Both the position numbers and the translations under genes were made by a program. The notes beneath the pieces are model-generated. The model had not been told where the DNA came from. It worked only from the letters and a program-made list of their open reading frames with translations, and ran no database searches. 64,000 bases of DNA from Phaffia rhodozyma (Eukaryota > Basidiomycota > Tremellomycetes > Cystofilobasidiales > Mrakiaceae), in contig JACGZH010000005.1 of the NCBI GenBank assembly GCA_014706385.1, positions 62,001 to 126,000 of the forward strand, written 5' to 3'. This document shows, piece by piece, positions 1 through 12,800 of the stretch (positions are counted from its first letter, which is position 1; every line of letters begins with the position of its first letter).

Positions 1-310
1 ATCAACGGATCTCGAAGCGACCTATGGACGAGCTGATAATGCTGAACTCCTGGCCTTCTGAAGATTGATATTGGTGCCATTTTGAGGATGCTTTGTGGGA
101 TTATCTGAACAGGATGAGGTTCAATCGGTCCGTATAGAAAGTTTCCCAAAAATCCAATTTCGTGCTGCTTACGTAACCTGTCTATATAGATTATGTAATC
201 ATTATCTTGGTTTTCCCCTTCTTCATCACCTTTAACCTCTTCTTTTCTCTTCCATCCATTTCCATTCCTGTCCTTCTCAATCTTCTTCTTATTTCTTCCT
301 TGCCCTCATC

Positions 311-2196
311 ATGACGCCTAAGCCTGGAACAGAATCCTAGTATGTTCAGTGTGTTGTTTGGAAAGACTCAACCCTTCCCATGGTTCATCTTGGAATTTCT
401 TCGGTTCTTCACTTGTTGACACGTCTTGCTTCTGTTTAGCCTGGTCATCGGAGGTTGTGGTTTCCTTGGTCGACATATCGTGGAGATGCTTATCAACCGA
501 GGAGAGACTCAGGTCGCTGTGTTTGATATTGTTCAGAGGCACTTTGACACGTAAGTCCATGATGTTCGGTTATCTACACCACAGCAGACGTCAAAACAGA
601 GATCCATCGATGTATCGTTCATCCCGAATCTTGCTAGATCTCCGGTTTGACACCTCACGATTGGAATTTCCTTCTATCATCAGACTTTGAAGCTTTTGAG
701 CTGATCAATCATGACATTTGTACCCTATAGCAACGTTTCGTTCTATGTCGGAGATATTAGCGATGAAGATCAGATTTCTGGCGCTCTTCGTAAAGTCAGT
801 TTCTTCCAAGATGTGTTCGCTGTCATCACAATATCCATTTCGGCTCGCTTTTCATTCGGACTTAACCTCATTAAGGATCATCTTTTGTTTTTAATACGGT
901 GCAACTGTGTGCTTGATTACAGTTCAATACATCCGTTGTCATCCACACCGCTTCACCCATTCATGGATTGTCGAAGGAGATCTATGAGAAAGTCAATGTG
1001 ATCGGCACCCAGACTGTCATCGCGGCCAGCATCCAGACTGGGGTCCGCAAGCTTGTTTTCACCTCGTCTGCCGGAGTTGTCTATGATGGAGAGGAGAACT
1101 TGGTCGACGTGGACGAGCGCCTTGATTACCCAAAAGTGGCCATGGACGCCTACAACGATACGAAAGCCAGGGCAGAGCAGGCAGTGCTGGAAGCTAATGG
1201 TAAAGGTGGTTTGTTGACTTGTGCTTTGAGGCCCGCCGGTATATTCGGGTCAGTCGGATTTTCTCCCTTGTATTATGGGTCTGAACAAACATTACCCAGT
1301 TCTTGTGTCTGATCGACGTTGTCCGGATTAGTCCTGGAGATCGACAGGCTTTGGTCGGGTTTGCCCAGGTAATCAAAAACAACCAGACCAAATTCCAGCT
1401 CGGCAATAACACAAACTTGTTCGATTGGACATACGTCAGCAACGTTGCCCATGCTCATCTCCTGGCTGCCGATCGGTTAGGAAGCTCTGTGAGTATGGAG
1501 TCATTCGACGAGCCTCTTCAACCCATCGAAGCCACCTCGTTACCTTCTATCCGAATTCCTACATCGGATTCTAAGCCTCTTGGACCGAATCCGAATCCTA
1601 CCGAGGATGACAAGAAACTGAGTCAGATCTACGCCGATGCCTCGACTGCGCTTGACGTTGCTAAGCCTGTCCTTCGAACCAAGTTTGACCAGTTTGCCAA
1701 CCCCGCCCCTGACCCAGAAGACCCTGAAGCCGAGAAGCCAGTAGAGAGTGTTTCAGTTGCTGGCCAGGCATTCTTTATCACGAACTGCGAGCCGGTCTAC
1801 TTCTGGGATTTCGCTAGAGCGATTTGGGCAGAGATGGGCCATGTTGCGCCTTGGACGATTTCTTTGCCAAAACCTATCGGAATCGTGCTGGCACGACTGG
1901 CCGAAGGGTGGGCCAAGATCTCTGGCAAAGAACCTGGGTTCACCGCTTACAGAGTCAAGTTCTCGACCCAGGCAAGGTATTACAACAACGAGCGGGCACG
2001 GAGGGTCCTGGGATACGAGCCTATCGTGAGCGTTCACGATGGAATCAAGATGGCTGTTGCTGTGAGTAATCGCATCACTCGAAACCACATATAAAGAACG
2101 TTGTGGAGAGCAAAGAGACTGATCACGATCCGGACACGCTTTTAATAGTGGTACAAAGAGACAGAAGCCGAAAAGGCCGCTGCTATCAAGGCTTGA
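311..2196 (+). CDS. ERG26: Sterol-4-alpha-carboxylate 3-dehydrogenase (decarboxylating), ERG26 family
   Basis: NAD(P)-dependent enzyme that oxidises and decarboxylates 4-alpha-carboxysterols in ergosterol C-4 demethylation, acting at the ER with ERG25 and ERG27. After splicing, the start reads MTPKPGTESYLVIGGCGFLG, giving the Rossmann GGxGFLG loop near residue 15. Further on, TASPIHG is followed by the catalytic pair YNDTK (Tyr-x-x-x-Lys of short-chain dehydrogenases) and RPAGIFG, then FDWTYVSNVAHAHLLA, typical of the 3-beta-HSD/ERG26 family. I see at least five introns (starting near 341, 551, 794, 1250 and 2061). The final small exon gives WYKETEAEKAAAIKA and stop; reading through the last intron would give a shorter, atypical C-terminus. 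A CT-rich leader (about 215-305) lies just upstream of the ATG. It is convergent with KRI1. Confidence 0.9.
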
Positions 2197-2565
2197 GGGG
2201 TTCGACGTCTATTCGATCTCGCAGTCGATTTAGTTTGCAGGCTTTTCGAAAACACTTCAATATCTACTGTAAAAAGAAACCCTATCATTTTACCATCTTC
2301 CCTCCTCAATCTGTGTCTCACCTCCGCTAATTACGAGGAAAAGTTTGCTTAAAGATACCACATGTCTTGTTTTGTAATTTAAAACCCTCGTTCCTGATCT
2401 CCTCTCCACTTTCCTTTGCTACCTATAATATCAAATGACTCTATGGCCGTTGTTTTCTATTCGTAAATAACCCAAACATCAACCAAGCCTTGTATGCAAT
2501 GCATTCCAAACGCTCGTAGGCTTGTAGATTCGCAGCACATTCGATATATAAGCACAGTCTTTCAT
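2197..2565. other. Convergent intergenic region ERG26/KRI1
   Basis: 3' flanks of two tail-to-tail genes. It is AT-rich with possible cleavage and polyadenylation signals for both, and I see no coding signal. Confidence 0.5.
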
Positions 2566-5511
2566 TTATTCAATCTTCCTCTTTTTACTACTCGGTGCCT
2601 GTTCGCTGGTCGTGTCCTGTGCGACCTTGCTTGACCCGTTCGCCTCACCCCCAGCGGAGGCAGCCGCCGCCGCCGCCAATCTTGATCGCTCCTTCTTTCC
2701 AACCCGTTTCTTCCCTTTACCCTTCTCCCCCTTGACCTCGATGTCGTTTGCGCCCGTTCCTGCTGACTTCCTCCACTTGTTCTTCCGGTCTTCCACCGGT
2801 TCTTCACCCCAAGTTCGACCCTTGAGAGACTTCTTTAGTTCCCAAAGACGCTTATCTCGACCAACTCGACCGGCACCGGCTCCGCCGTCTGCTCGGAAAG
2901 CAGCATACTGCTTAATGCTAAGGAACTGGTTAAGCTCGGCGTCTGTTGCCATCAAAATTTCGGCTGGGGTCAGACCGTAATTCTGCGGGGCGGTCTTGGT
3001 GTAATGGAATCGCGTTGGGAGGTTTCCAATCTGTAGAATAGGAAGGAAGAAAAGAGAGAGGAAGAAGAGTAAGATTTCAATTAGAAATGACATCGGATCG
3101 ATGAAACGACGAGGCAAAAGAAACGCGGTTGAACGACGTACCATATCTTCATGATCCAACGCATAGTACTCGTCCATGATCTCATCTACCTTTCGCTTCT
3201 TCTCTTCCTCAGTACCCTGGAAAGGAACAACCTTCGAAGGACCGGCTTCCGCGTTCTCATCATCCTCAACCCCACCCTCCAAGGTCGAAGCAGCGGTGGC
3301 GAGAATATCGCCCTTAGATTTCTTCTTCTTCTCCTTCTTCTTCTTCTTCTTCTCTTGACGAGAAGAGAGCACAGGCTCATCAGCTGCTTCAGCGTCCTGT
3401 GAGTGTTTTATTATTATTTTTGTAATCGGGTTCAGCTTCGACGATTCCGTTGAAACAACATGAAGGGGAAAAAGCTTGGAGTAACTAACCATGTTGATCG
3501 GACCGTCGTCGATCTCCATGTCCTCCATATCCTCCATGTCTCCGTCCATAACCTCGACCTCGGATTCTTCGCCATCTTGTTTCTGCTCCATACCGTACGC
3601 GTAACCTTCCGCTCCACCAAACTCGTCGTCCCAGGTCGGTTTTTCGCCGTCCTGTCGTAGACAATTCCAAAATATCAGTACATATTCAAGCACCAATGAT
3701 GTAAAGACTTAGCAAATGCTTGGGTAGAATAAAATAGAACAAACATCTTGGCCTTCATCCCACTCGTTACCATTTTCGAATAGATTAAGCATTTTGTTGT
3801 CATGAGCGTCCGGATCAAAGTCAGCATCCAGATCGAGGTCATCTAGTGTCAAAGCTTGAAGGGTTACGATTCAAATTATGTAAGTATCGATAGTACGCAT
3901 GAAGAGGTGGGAAAACAAATGAAACAAGCTTACTTCGACCATCTTTGCCCAAGCCCAACAAGGCCAACTTTCGCTCAATCTCCTTCTTCTTCTGGTTCTT
4001 GAGCTTCTTCTTCTCTTCCTCTCGCTTAAGCTTTTCCTCGGCTTTTCGGATCTTTCGGGCTTCTCGAGCGTCCTTCCGGGCCGTATCCGGTCGTCGTGCG
4101 ACAGAGGCAAGCTGTCGGGGATGTGTCGGAATGACGGCTGCGTCGCTGTATAACAAAGAAGGCAGGCATTAGAAACAATCCTATCTTGATATGACTTGAA
4201 CAGCAAACAAAGAAAGGGCGAAGAGGAATGAACGCACGGCTCTTCGAACCGGAAATTGTAGCGAGTCTCAAAATCGTCTGCCTTGTCCTCGAAGTCACTT
4301 TCGTTCTCGTCTAGAGGATCCTTTTCATCCGCACTAAGATCAGAGTTTTCTTCCTCAGGCTTCTTGGGTTTCTTCACTTTCTTGGGAGCCGTGATCTCAT
4401 TATAGGATGGGACGTGAGTCTCTGAACGGTCGATCCAACCTCGGTTGAGGATGTACCTATGATGAAAGTAGTGAATCGTTAGATTCGTGTTATACGCTGC
4501 GGAAAATATATATGCTGGTCAAGGTGGAACGTACTCTAATAAGAATTCTTCGTCAGCTTTCTTCTTATCCTCCTCTGAAGTCTTACTCTTCTTCGACTTC
4601 TTTGCCTTCTTGACCTCTCCTTTTCCGTTCTCAAGCACATCCGTCTCATTTTCCTGCGCATCCTTCTCCTTCTGCTTTTTGTCATTCTCCACCTCGTCCA
4701 GCCCTAAGGCCTCTCTGATTCCTTTCTCACCGCCTCCCGAGCCCAGTAAGAAAGCTCTGTAAGCTTCATCTTCCATTTCCTCCTCCGGAACGTCATCCAC
4801 CTTCTTTTTCACAAACAGCCCATCGTCCTCCTCTTCTCCATTTGCACCGGATCCACCAACAGAAATATTGAAAGCATCAAGAGTCTCTTTTCGAAGTGCT
4901 TCTTGCTCCTGAACATGACTGGGGAGTGCTGTCTCATTGGTTCCGTTGCTAAGATTGGGATTGGCTGAGTCTAAAAGAGCCTGACGTTGAAAGTCGGAAA
5001 GGTGAATAGGTTTTGCTGATTTGGGCTTGGAAGATTGAACAAGAGGGAGGTTGGCGCCGGCAGAGGCGAGGAGAGCGGCTTGTTCCTCTGTATGAGAAGT
5101 AAGGATGAAATCCATGAGTCTAGGCTGAAACGACAGCATACATGATGGAAGAATAAAGCCGATGGAGAAACAAACCTTCAAAGACATTCCGTCCGACTTC
5201 AACGCCCTCACCACGACGAATCCTGGTCAACGTTCGCAGGATAGCAGCATCCATAACAGGCGTCAACTCCTCTCCATCCTCATCTTCCGTCTCGGACTCA
5301 GAGTCGGACTCGGAGATATCGGAGTCATCCGATGCGGACGGAGCAGCCTCGTTAGGCTTCTTGTCGTTGTTGTCTATCAAGAGCCAGAGGCAGGAAGAAG
5401 GTTGTTCAGTCGGATTCATTCAAATGAAGCTCAAAGAATGTATTTAGGCATCTGAATGAAAGCAGACAAACATTTCTTCCAAGGCTGGTGTTTCGTTGGT
5501 CGTCCAGACAT
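2566..5511 (-). CDS. KRI1: KRI1-like ribosome biogenesis protein
   Basis: Nucleolar protein needed for 40S pre-ribosome assembly (yeast Kri1 works with Krr1). It is acidic and lysine-rich in low-complexity blocks. The N-terminal part has SDISESDSESETEDEDGEEL followed by TPVMDAAILRTL, the family's acidic box and following helix. The middle has the conserved block around YILNRGWIDRSE and then RYNFRFEEP. The C-terminal Kri1_C domain reads PTRFHYTKTAPQNYGLTPAE then ILMATDAELNQFLSIKQYAA, and the protein ends in a basic nuclear-localisation-like tail (KKRKIE). At least seven introns. The first exon (MSGRPTKHQPWKK) is short and the least certain part; the usual N-terminal helix before the acidic box seems reduced. 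Convergent with ERG26. Confidence 0.88.
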
Positions 5512-6074
5512 AGTCACAGCACGCTTCAGGCGATGTGTACGTTGAGACAAGAGAGGAACTCAGGTAGGTATGTGGAGGGATACCAAGGGGCTTGATCAAT
5601 CAAAGTCTGTTGAGGCAGGGATACGATCGTCGTTTTGAGCAACAGGTAATATGATAATTTGGTAGAGCGGTGCGCACTACCTAATATCAGCCTGATGCGT
5701 CACGCCACACCTAAGCCTGGCACATCTTATGTCAGTCTTGGCAATCCATCTACCATCTTTGATTGTCTAAAAGCCCATGTCTATAGATAGAGCCAGTCCG
5801 AGTACACAATAGCGCTGGACATAAGCATCTGATTGAAAAAGTTCCGTTACATGAAGAAAAAAAAAAGAGAGAACGAGAAAGAAAATTGAGAGAATGCCAA
5901 AGAGAGACGAAGGGGTAAGACATAGCCTCATGTTCTACCGACAGAAAATCCAAAATGAAATGAGAAGAAATGAACAGCCGAGAAGAGAAAAACGTTTTCT
6001 ATGAGCAAGCTCGATGGGAATGAAGATAAAAATAAGGATTGAAAGGGTCCGTTTTGATTGATGCACAGCACAAT
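5512..6074. other. Intergenic region between KRI1 start and SEC53 stop
   Basis: Promoter of KRI1 (minus strand) and 3' flank of SEC53. It has A-rich and purine-rich runs (5850-5890) and no convincing reading frame. Confidence 0.4.
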
Positions 6075-7737
6075 CTACTTGGACTGCAAGAAGAGCTCGT
6101 TGAGCAACTTGATGGTGTCTTCAGGGCAGGTGACATCATGACCGATCGTTCGCTCGTCGGTGTAGATTTCGTAATCGTTTCCACCCTGTGTTCAGATAAA
6201 GAAAATCAAAAAAGGTTAAGTATATCTGGAGCGAGTCGAAAGCGGACTTGAATGTACAAACCTTGTAGGTCTGAATTCAGGGATATTCGACAAAGATAGC
6301 CAGATGGGAATAGATAGGTCAGCCATCGGCATACTATACAGGCAGCTTTCAGAATAAATAGGAGCGACACAAACCTTATCTCCAAAGAAGTGGACCTCGG
6401 TGAAACCCTCGGGAATGACGTACTGGGTGAGAGCGTAAGTCTTGTCCCAACCTGGAAATGAAAAAAACAGAACATTTCAACGGATGAGAGATCGGTACCG
6501 CATGAAAATACGTGGGGAGGAAAGCCACTTACCAACAGGGAACTGTCCGACGTAGCCATGTAACGAGAGGTAAGCAAATACACACAAGTTAACTAAAATA
6601 GCCTATGCAAAGGTGTGTTCAAGCAAAAAAACCTACCACATCGAAAGAGATCTGTCCACCGATTGAGAAGGTCAATCCGTAGTCAGGGAATTTCTCCTTA
6701 AGCGCAGCAACGAATTTAGCTCGGAGACCGTGAATCTTATCGTAGGCCTCGAACTCGTGTCGCTCTTGAATGCTGTGGTAGAATGGCGAGAAGGACGGTG
6801 CGTGGCCGTGAAACAATTATTGAAAGTCAGAATTTGAATCAAACGGATGCTTCTACCAGTTAAGCAAAAGTATGTCTTACGAAGCGTTTCGACCGATAGG
6901 AGATACGTTGATCATACCGTTTCGGAACTCAACGAAGGTTCCCCTGAATAAAGTGAATCGAGAAATGGTTTGGTGAGTGATATTCTGATAAGATTTATGA
7001 ATTTGGGGAACGTGATGAACCTCTTGATGGGAATGTCCATATCGGCGATGTAGTGGAGGATAAAGTTGACTAGAGGCTTGTACTTGTCCTCTCCCAAGAA
7101 CTTGATAAACGACTGAGAGGCCAAAGGTTGGCCAAGCTTGTAAGCGGTCAATCCGTTCTCAGCAAAGCAGTAATCGAACGAGTTGATGACTGGGAGGGGT
7201 CAAAAATAACCCAAAGTTCAATTAGTAGGGATCTGGAACAGATGATTTAAAACGAGAGCAGACAACAAGATGCGAAGAACATACCATCGGAGCCTCCGGT
7301 GCTGAGCTGCTCGATAATTTTGGGGAGATCGCTTCCACCGACAAAAGCGATAGCGCAGACCTGTCTGAGCTTCTGGAGGGTAGCGAGGATTTCGGGAGAG
7401 GCGTCCTATGATAGAAAAGGAGCCATAGGTACAGAAGGGTCAATAGTTTAGCAAGATAGGATATGGACCTTCGGGAGGTTCAGCAATGTCAGTATATGAA
7501 AGGAAAATCACCTGTCTAGCAGGGGTAAGGGTACCATCGACATCGCTAAAAGTAGGGAGGAAGAAGGCGTGCATTGAATTGTGAGCTGACTGTACGTTGC
7601 TAATGCACAGAAAGACGCGATTAAGGGAAGAAAACAAAACAAACAAGAAAACTCGAAACTTACAACATGCAGATGGTCTTGGGCTTGGGCCTCGACTCAA
7701 GGGGAACAATAGGAGCGACGGTAAGAACGTGAGACAT
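6075..7737 (-). CDS. SEC53: Phosphomannomutase
   Basis: Converts mannose-6-phosphate to mannose-1-phosphate, feeding GDP-mannose for N-glycans, O-mannosylation and GPI anchors in the cytosol. The start is [13 protein letters not shown]; exon 2 begins [11 protein letters not shown], the HAD motif with the nucleophilic Asp and the acid/base Asp two residues on. Later exons give [43 protein letters not shown] (substrate-binding cap), [11 protein letters not shown] and the metal-binding region [11 protein letters not shown] with VHFFGDK. The protein ends [18 protein letters not shown] followed by the short helix ELFLQSK. About eight exons, some very short. It shares a roughly 1 kb divergent region with RPL22. 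Confidence 0.95.
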
Positions 7738-8794
7738 CTTTAAGAGGGCTGAAAAGGTTAGAAGAATGAGAGAGGGAGTGTCGTTGTAGTGGTGGTAGTG
7801 GGTACTAAAGAAAGAAACGAGGAAAGATGGACGAAAAGGGAAAAAGTTGTGTTCGGGACGAGATTGGAAATCACAGGGAGGTTTAAGCGGAACAGCAGAA
7901 ATGCTGTTTTGGGTCACGTGATAGTATTTACCCCACTGTCAGTGTTAGGGGCGGAAGCTGGGCTGGTAACGGAAGGGTTACGAAGTAGTAATCACACAAA
8001 ACTCTTGGGTCTCAGAGGAAAAGTTCAGGCTCTTGGAACTGGAAGACAGAGTCGATAGGACCACTGGGATGAGAACAAGTGAACGAGTACAAGGACAGGG
8101 GAACAAGAAAGTAAGGGAACAAGGGAACAAGGGAACAAGGTGAGAATGAGAAATAGCAAAGGATCCAAGCTTGGGATTCTTATGTACAAGCGGTCGGGAA
8201 GCCTGCCTTTTATATAGTTCTTAGACCCTTTGGGCATCATGCATGGATGCGCTGGCAGTGAAATAAGATGGCAGTGCGATGCGCTGGAAGCCTAGTGCGC
8301 TGGAGGTAGGAGAGGGAGGAATAGTGGAAGTGGAAAGGTCTATGGGTCACAGCTTCCAATCATGTGGAACTTTGGTCATATCCTTAGCACTACAGTACCT
8401 TCACATTACTTCCAGCGTGTCCGTCTTTCTTCTTATCCTTACTCCGTTTTTCCAGACTACAACTCAAGGAAACCCCTGCAAGATGGATACAGGTAAGATT
8501 CAACATGTGCATGTACATGCGCGCAACGAGGTGACGAAGTGGTACTATACAAAGCTCATCAAGGATGATGGCACGTGGAGGACAACCGGCGAAAAAAGCG
8601 GTAGTAGCCATCAGCCACAAGCGCACCCTGGTTACATGAAGGTTACGATGTTGAAAAGTTCTTTGCCCAATTTTTTTTTCTCTTCCCTCATCCCTTTTCT
8701 CTCTTTCTTTCACCACCTTCTTTTGAATCCTACACTCGGTTTGCTGAATTCAGTAGCCTTTTCAGTTTAAAAACACCAAAACAAACTTTTCAAA
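7738..8794. promoter_or_regulatory. Divergent promoter region SEC53 / RPL22
   Basis: About 1 kb between two head-to-head housekeeping genes. It holds a CACGTG E-box in the context GTCACGTGAT (7915-7920), a short tandem array of GGGAACAA units (about 8114-8140), and a C/T-rich stretch just before the RPL22 ATG (8670-8760), common at highly transcribed fungal ribosomal-protein genes. A short open frame in 8279-8770 is not a convincing gene. Confidence 0.5.
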
Positions 8795-9320
8795 ATGGCC
8801 CCCAAGAACACCAAGGCTGCTGCCGCTCTCAAGACCGTCTTCAAGGTCGACTACTCCAAGCCCGTCGCTGATTCTGTGAGTGGTCCTTGTCTTCGTGAGC
8901 ACCTTAGTGTCAAAATGTCTAACGTACCTTTCTTCTTTGTTCTCAGATCTTCGACGCTGCTGAGTTCGAGAAGTACCTCCACGACCGAATCAAGGTTGAG
9001 GGAAAGACTGGTCAGCTCGCCGACAAGGTTACCCTCAAGAGGGATGGTTCGTATTTTTCCATCTTGGTTGTATGTTGATCAGAGAGTTCTTAAACTAACC
9101 TTTGTTCTTTTTTTCTTTCTTCCTTCCTTCAGCCTCCAAGTTGACCATCACCTCAACCATCCCCTTCTCCAAGCGACAGATCAAGTACCTCACCAAGAAG
9201 TTCATCCAGAAGTCTGTCGGATCTGGATTCATGCGAGTCGTTGCTACCTCCAAGGACACCTACACCTTGACCTACCCCAACGTCGCTGACGAGGAGGCTG
9301 AGGATGCCGAGGACCTTTAA
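8795..9320 (+). CDS. RPL22: 60S ribosomal protein eL22
   Basis: Structural protein of the large ribosomal subunit. Three exons give about 122 residues: exon 1 MAPKNTKAAAALKTVFKVDY, exon 2 IFDAAEFEKYLHDRIKVEGK with GQLADKVTLKRD, and exon 3 KLTITSTIPFSKRQIKYLTK with KKFIQKSVGSGFMRVVATSK, ending in an acidic tail (DEEAEDAEDL). The length and the C-terminal acidic tail match eL22. Introns begin with gtgagt and gttcgt. The ATG context caaaATGGcc is strong, and codons favour C at third positions, as expected for a highly expressed gene. Confidence 0.96.
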
Positions 9321-9844
9321 GCGCCTTCCATCGGTCTTTCTTCTCCCAGGGGTCTAGTCTCTTATCTTTCCTACTTTTTAGGTCAGAATAAGAGACAGGC
9401 ATGTTTTGGCCTTAGTTCTCAGGTTGAGGAGCTCTTGACTGAGTTTGATACCAATGGGTTCTTTGTTTCCAATTTTCCATGTTTTGTGTTTTCAAAGTGA
9501 CATTAAAAAAAACCTGAGCCCACCTTACAGATTTGAAAGATAGAGTATTGCTGATTATTCTGAATCAAGTGAAAATAGACGCACAATGCATAATACATAA
9601 TGAAAACGTGCAAAGAGGGAAGGGAGTACAGAGTGTTTTTCTACGATATCTTTTTTTTTTTTTTTGATGAGCACGCCAAGTAAAGAAATGCACATATTGA
9701 AAACTCTTGAAAGGCCCTGATGAAAGAACAGATGGGTGATGACAGAAACCAAAAAAACGGAAAAGTGATATAAATGATATATAGTTAAGCATATTGGGAG
9801 ATTCTCGACAGTAGAAAGCAACTATGAGAAAGATGGGTCTAGGT
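9321..9844. other. Convergent intergenic region RPL22/UTP20
   Basis: 3' flanks of RPL22 and UTP20, with an A/T-rich stretch and a run of about 15 T near 9651-9665. No coding signal seen. Confidence 0.4.
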
Positions 9845-12800
9845 TCAGGCATCGTCAGGCATTGGGTCTCTTGTCCTCCTTGCTTTCCTGAAAATGACAA
9901 AGAAATTCAAATCACGGGTCAGAATTTTTGCCAAGATCGAAGAAAAGAAGAAAAGAACGTACATTGGTCGTTCTCTAATTTTCGAGTCCGCAAACGTTCG
10001 GATCTTTCGCTTATGAGATTCTTTCTTCTGCTCATTCTTGTATCGTTTACGAAGAGCAGCTCCTTCAGGGTTCGTCGTCGTCTGTTTTGAGCAAAAGATT
10101 TCAAAGCAAGATAAGTAAAAATCACCCGTAGTTTTGGCGGTTGAAGTCAGATAAAACGACGTACGCGAACGATCTTCTCATTTCGCCTAGCTTGCCGTTT
10201 CATAGCTTTTGTCCTCTGGATGGAATTCCAAACAGAAGAGAACGCGGAGATCCCGACTTTAGCCTGGATGAGAGTTTGAAGCTCTACACCCATGTTCCTA
10301 ATTTCCTCATCACTTGGGTGGTTGGCGTCGAGAACACGTTGTATAGGATGGAGGATTTGCATCAGGTACTGCTTCGTCAAAGAAGGATCCAACACTGAAG
10401 CAAGCGCGGCGAAGAGCCGGAAGATAGAGAGGATAGGTAGCGATCGTCTAGGCTGTATAACCAAATATTCAAGAACACCGCGATCAGTTTATTTCACCAA
10501 CACGATCAAAGTGTATATACCCAGCACTCACCGACACTTCTCCGTGGACAGCAGGTCGAGTGATCAGGATTGTCCTGGCCAACTGAGAAAGCTTGGTGAA
10601 CAGCCAAGCCGAGGGATTGTCCAAAGCTCTCTTGAACACATCCTGCTCTGTGGCCGTCTCCTCTTCATCCTCCGGCACTATTTCTTCTTCTTCCTCTTCG
10701 TCACCGTCATCATCGTCGTTCAGGTCCTCTTCTTCCGCTTCTGCCTTGTCTACAGGAGGAGCCTCTACGACTTCCGCGTCAGCAGAATCAGCAGGCAAAC
10801 TTGTTCCCAACGCGAAGCATCGTCCCAAGTAGACGATATTTTTGACGACCTGTATGGCAAGCGCCTCATCAATGCTCTCTCCCTTGAGCTGAAGCAAACT
10901 CTGCCGGGCCAGGCTGAACAACCCCCGAGGCTGCAGTGGTCCGTCCTGATCGATAGCAGACTGACTGGCGTCGAACGAAGGGGCAGATGAACCAAACAAT
11001 GTACCAACTAACCGGGCTGATGCCAGTCTCACCCACGCATGTGGGAACAAAATATGACCGGTCACAGCATGCCATTCAACCGTGGCAATTTCATCAGGGA
11101 ATATCTTGAGAACCTTGGCGAGAGTGGATAACGACTGATAAGGAAGCTGCCAATCCAAGTCGTCTGCAATCTCCATAGCGAATGGAGAGGGATCCTCTTG
11201 AGCGATTTCATATGCCTCCAATGTAGTCGCGGAGCTAGCCAATATTTCCTGAACATCAATCAACAACGAAGAGACATACGGCCTGGTTTCGATGCCGATA
11301 GAGTCCAAAAAGAGTCCGTAAATCTGAGCGGCTAAACGAGGAAGTTGTGCTTGGGAGGGAGTGTTGGCCCAGATGTGAATCTTAGAAACAGTATCGGCTA
11401 GCTGTTCAGATGTTAATCTTGGAAGAAGCCCCTTGAGAAGCTCGGCAGCCATTTCTCGACACTTGACAGACTCGTCATTCGCAATTACTAGAGCGAGACC
11501 CATGAAAAATGAGTCCGAGTAATCCTGAATGTGCTTTTCGTCGAATTTATCGAAAACTGCGCCGAGAAGCTCCATCACCGACAGACGACCACTCTCGTAC
11601 ACGTATGTCAGGTTGTTGACCAGGAACTGCATCTGTTTCTTCAATCGACCAGATCCCTGAGGGTAATCAAGCAAGAATCGGAGAACGTTCGATCGGCATT
11701 GCTCCTGAACGTGAGCAGATTGACTGGTCACCATCGTCTCAGCTACCTTGTCCATTACGTCGTAGATATCGGCGACAACAAACTTGCGAGAGATGATCGA
11801 GTGAAGAAGAGCAAAGATAGCTGCTTGTCGAGACGGATCCTCAAGGTCTGGAGTGATGAGCTCGAGCAGATAGCTCATCTGCTTCTGAGTGATGTCCACT
11901 TCCTTGCAGTCTCGAAGGATGATAGACAAAGTCCTTAACGCTTGCTGAGAAAGATCTGACTCGGTCGAACCGGCGTGTTTGATTGTCTTGAAGATTTGTT
12001 GAACAAAGGTAGGAAGAGCAGCAGTGAGGGACTCGACGGGAGCTTTGACGATAGCGGCTGTGGCTTTAAGCCCGAGGATGACGATATCTGACACGACACT
12101 GAACAGAGACTCTCCAATCAGGTTCACAAGAGGATCCAGTCGACTGAGGATATCAGTATCCGAGAACACAAACCGGCCTCGACGGAAAGCAGTGATGAAA
12201 AGTTCCAATCCAAAGCCAACAAATTTGTAAGCATTGCTAGCATAGTGATCCACCGCTCGTTCCTCCGATCGTTTGATAGAAACCAAGAAGTTTTTAACGG
12301 ATTGGGAGTCCTTCAAAACGACAGACTTCTTCTTTCCCTGCAAGAGGTGGGAGTTCTGACCGATTAGTGTATGGCAGAGGATCAATACGTCAGGAGGAGA
12401 TAGTCGCTCGTTGGAGTTGAGACCCGAAGCCACTCGACGAAGCACATCATCAACCTGCTGTAGCACCTTGAGGACCTGAGTAGTTCCGAGAACCTCTTTG
12501 ATAGGTACAAGGATCTGACCGATCTTCTCTGGAGAAATGAGTCGGGCTACCAGCTGAAAAGTGTCGAGACCCTTTGAGGTGGACGTTCGAACTTCTCGCA
12601 TCTTGGTCTTGAATCCTTCTGCTTGGAGATCTTTTCCAGATTCTCCGAACACGACCTCGGCAGCGATAGCGACCACATCGTGCACACAATCGTCAAGGTC
12701 ACTAAACTCGGAAGATGCGAGAGACGTAACATGGACAAGGATAGCATGAACAGTGAAAGCGAGGACATGCAACTGAGGACCTCTCTGTAGCGCAGCCTTC

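Noticed and set aside
8279..8770. 163-residue plus-strand open frame before RPL22
   Set aside because: No domain, T-rich low-complexity end, and it lies in the RPL22 promoter and leader.
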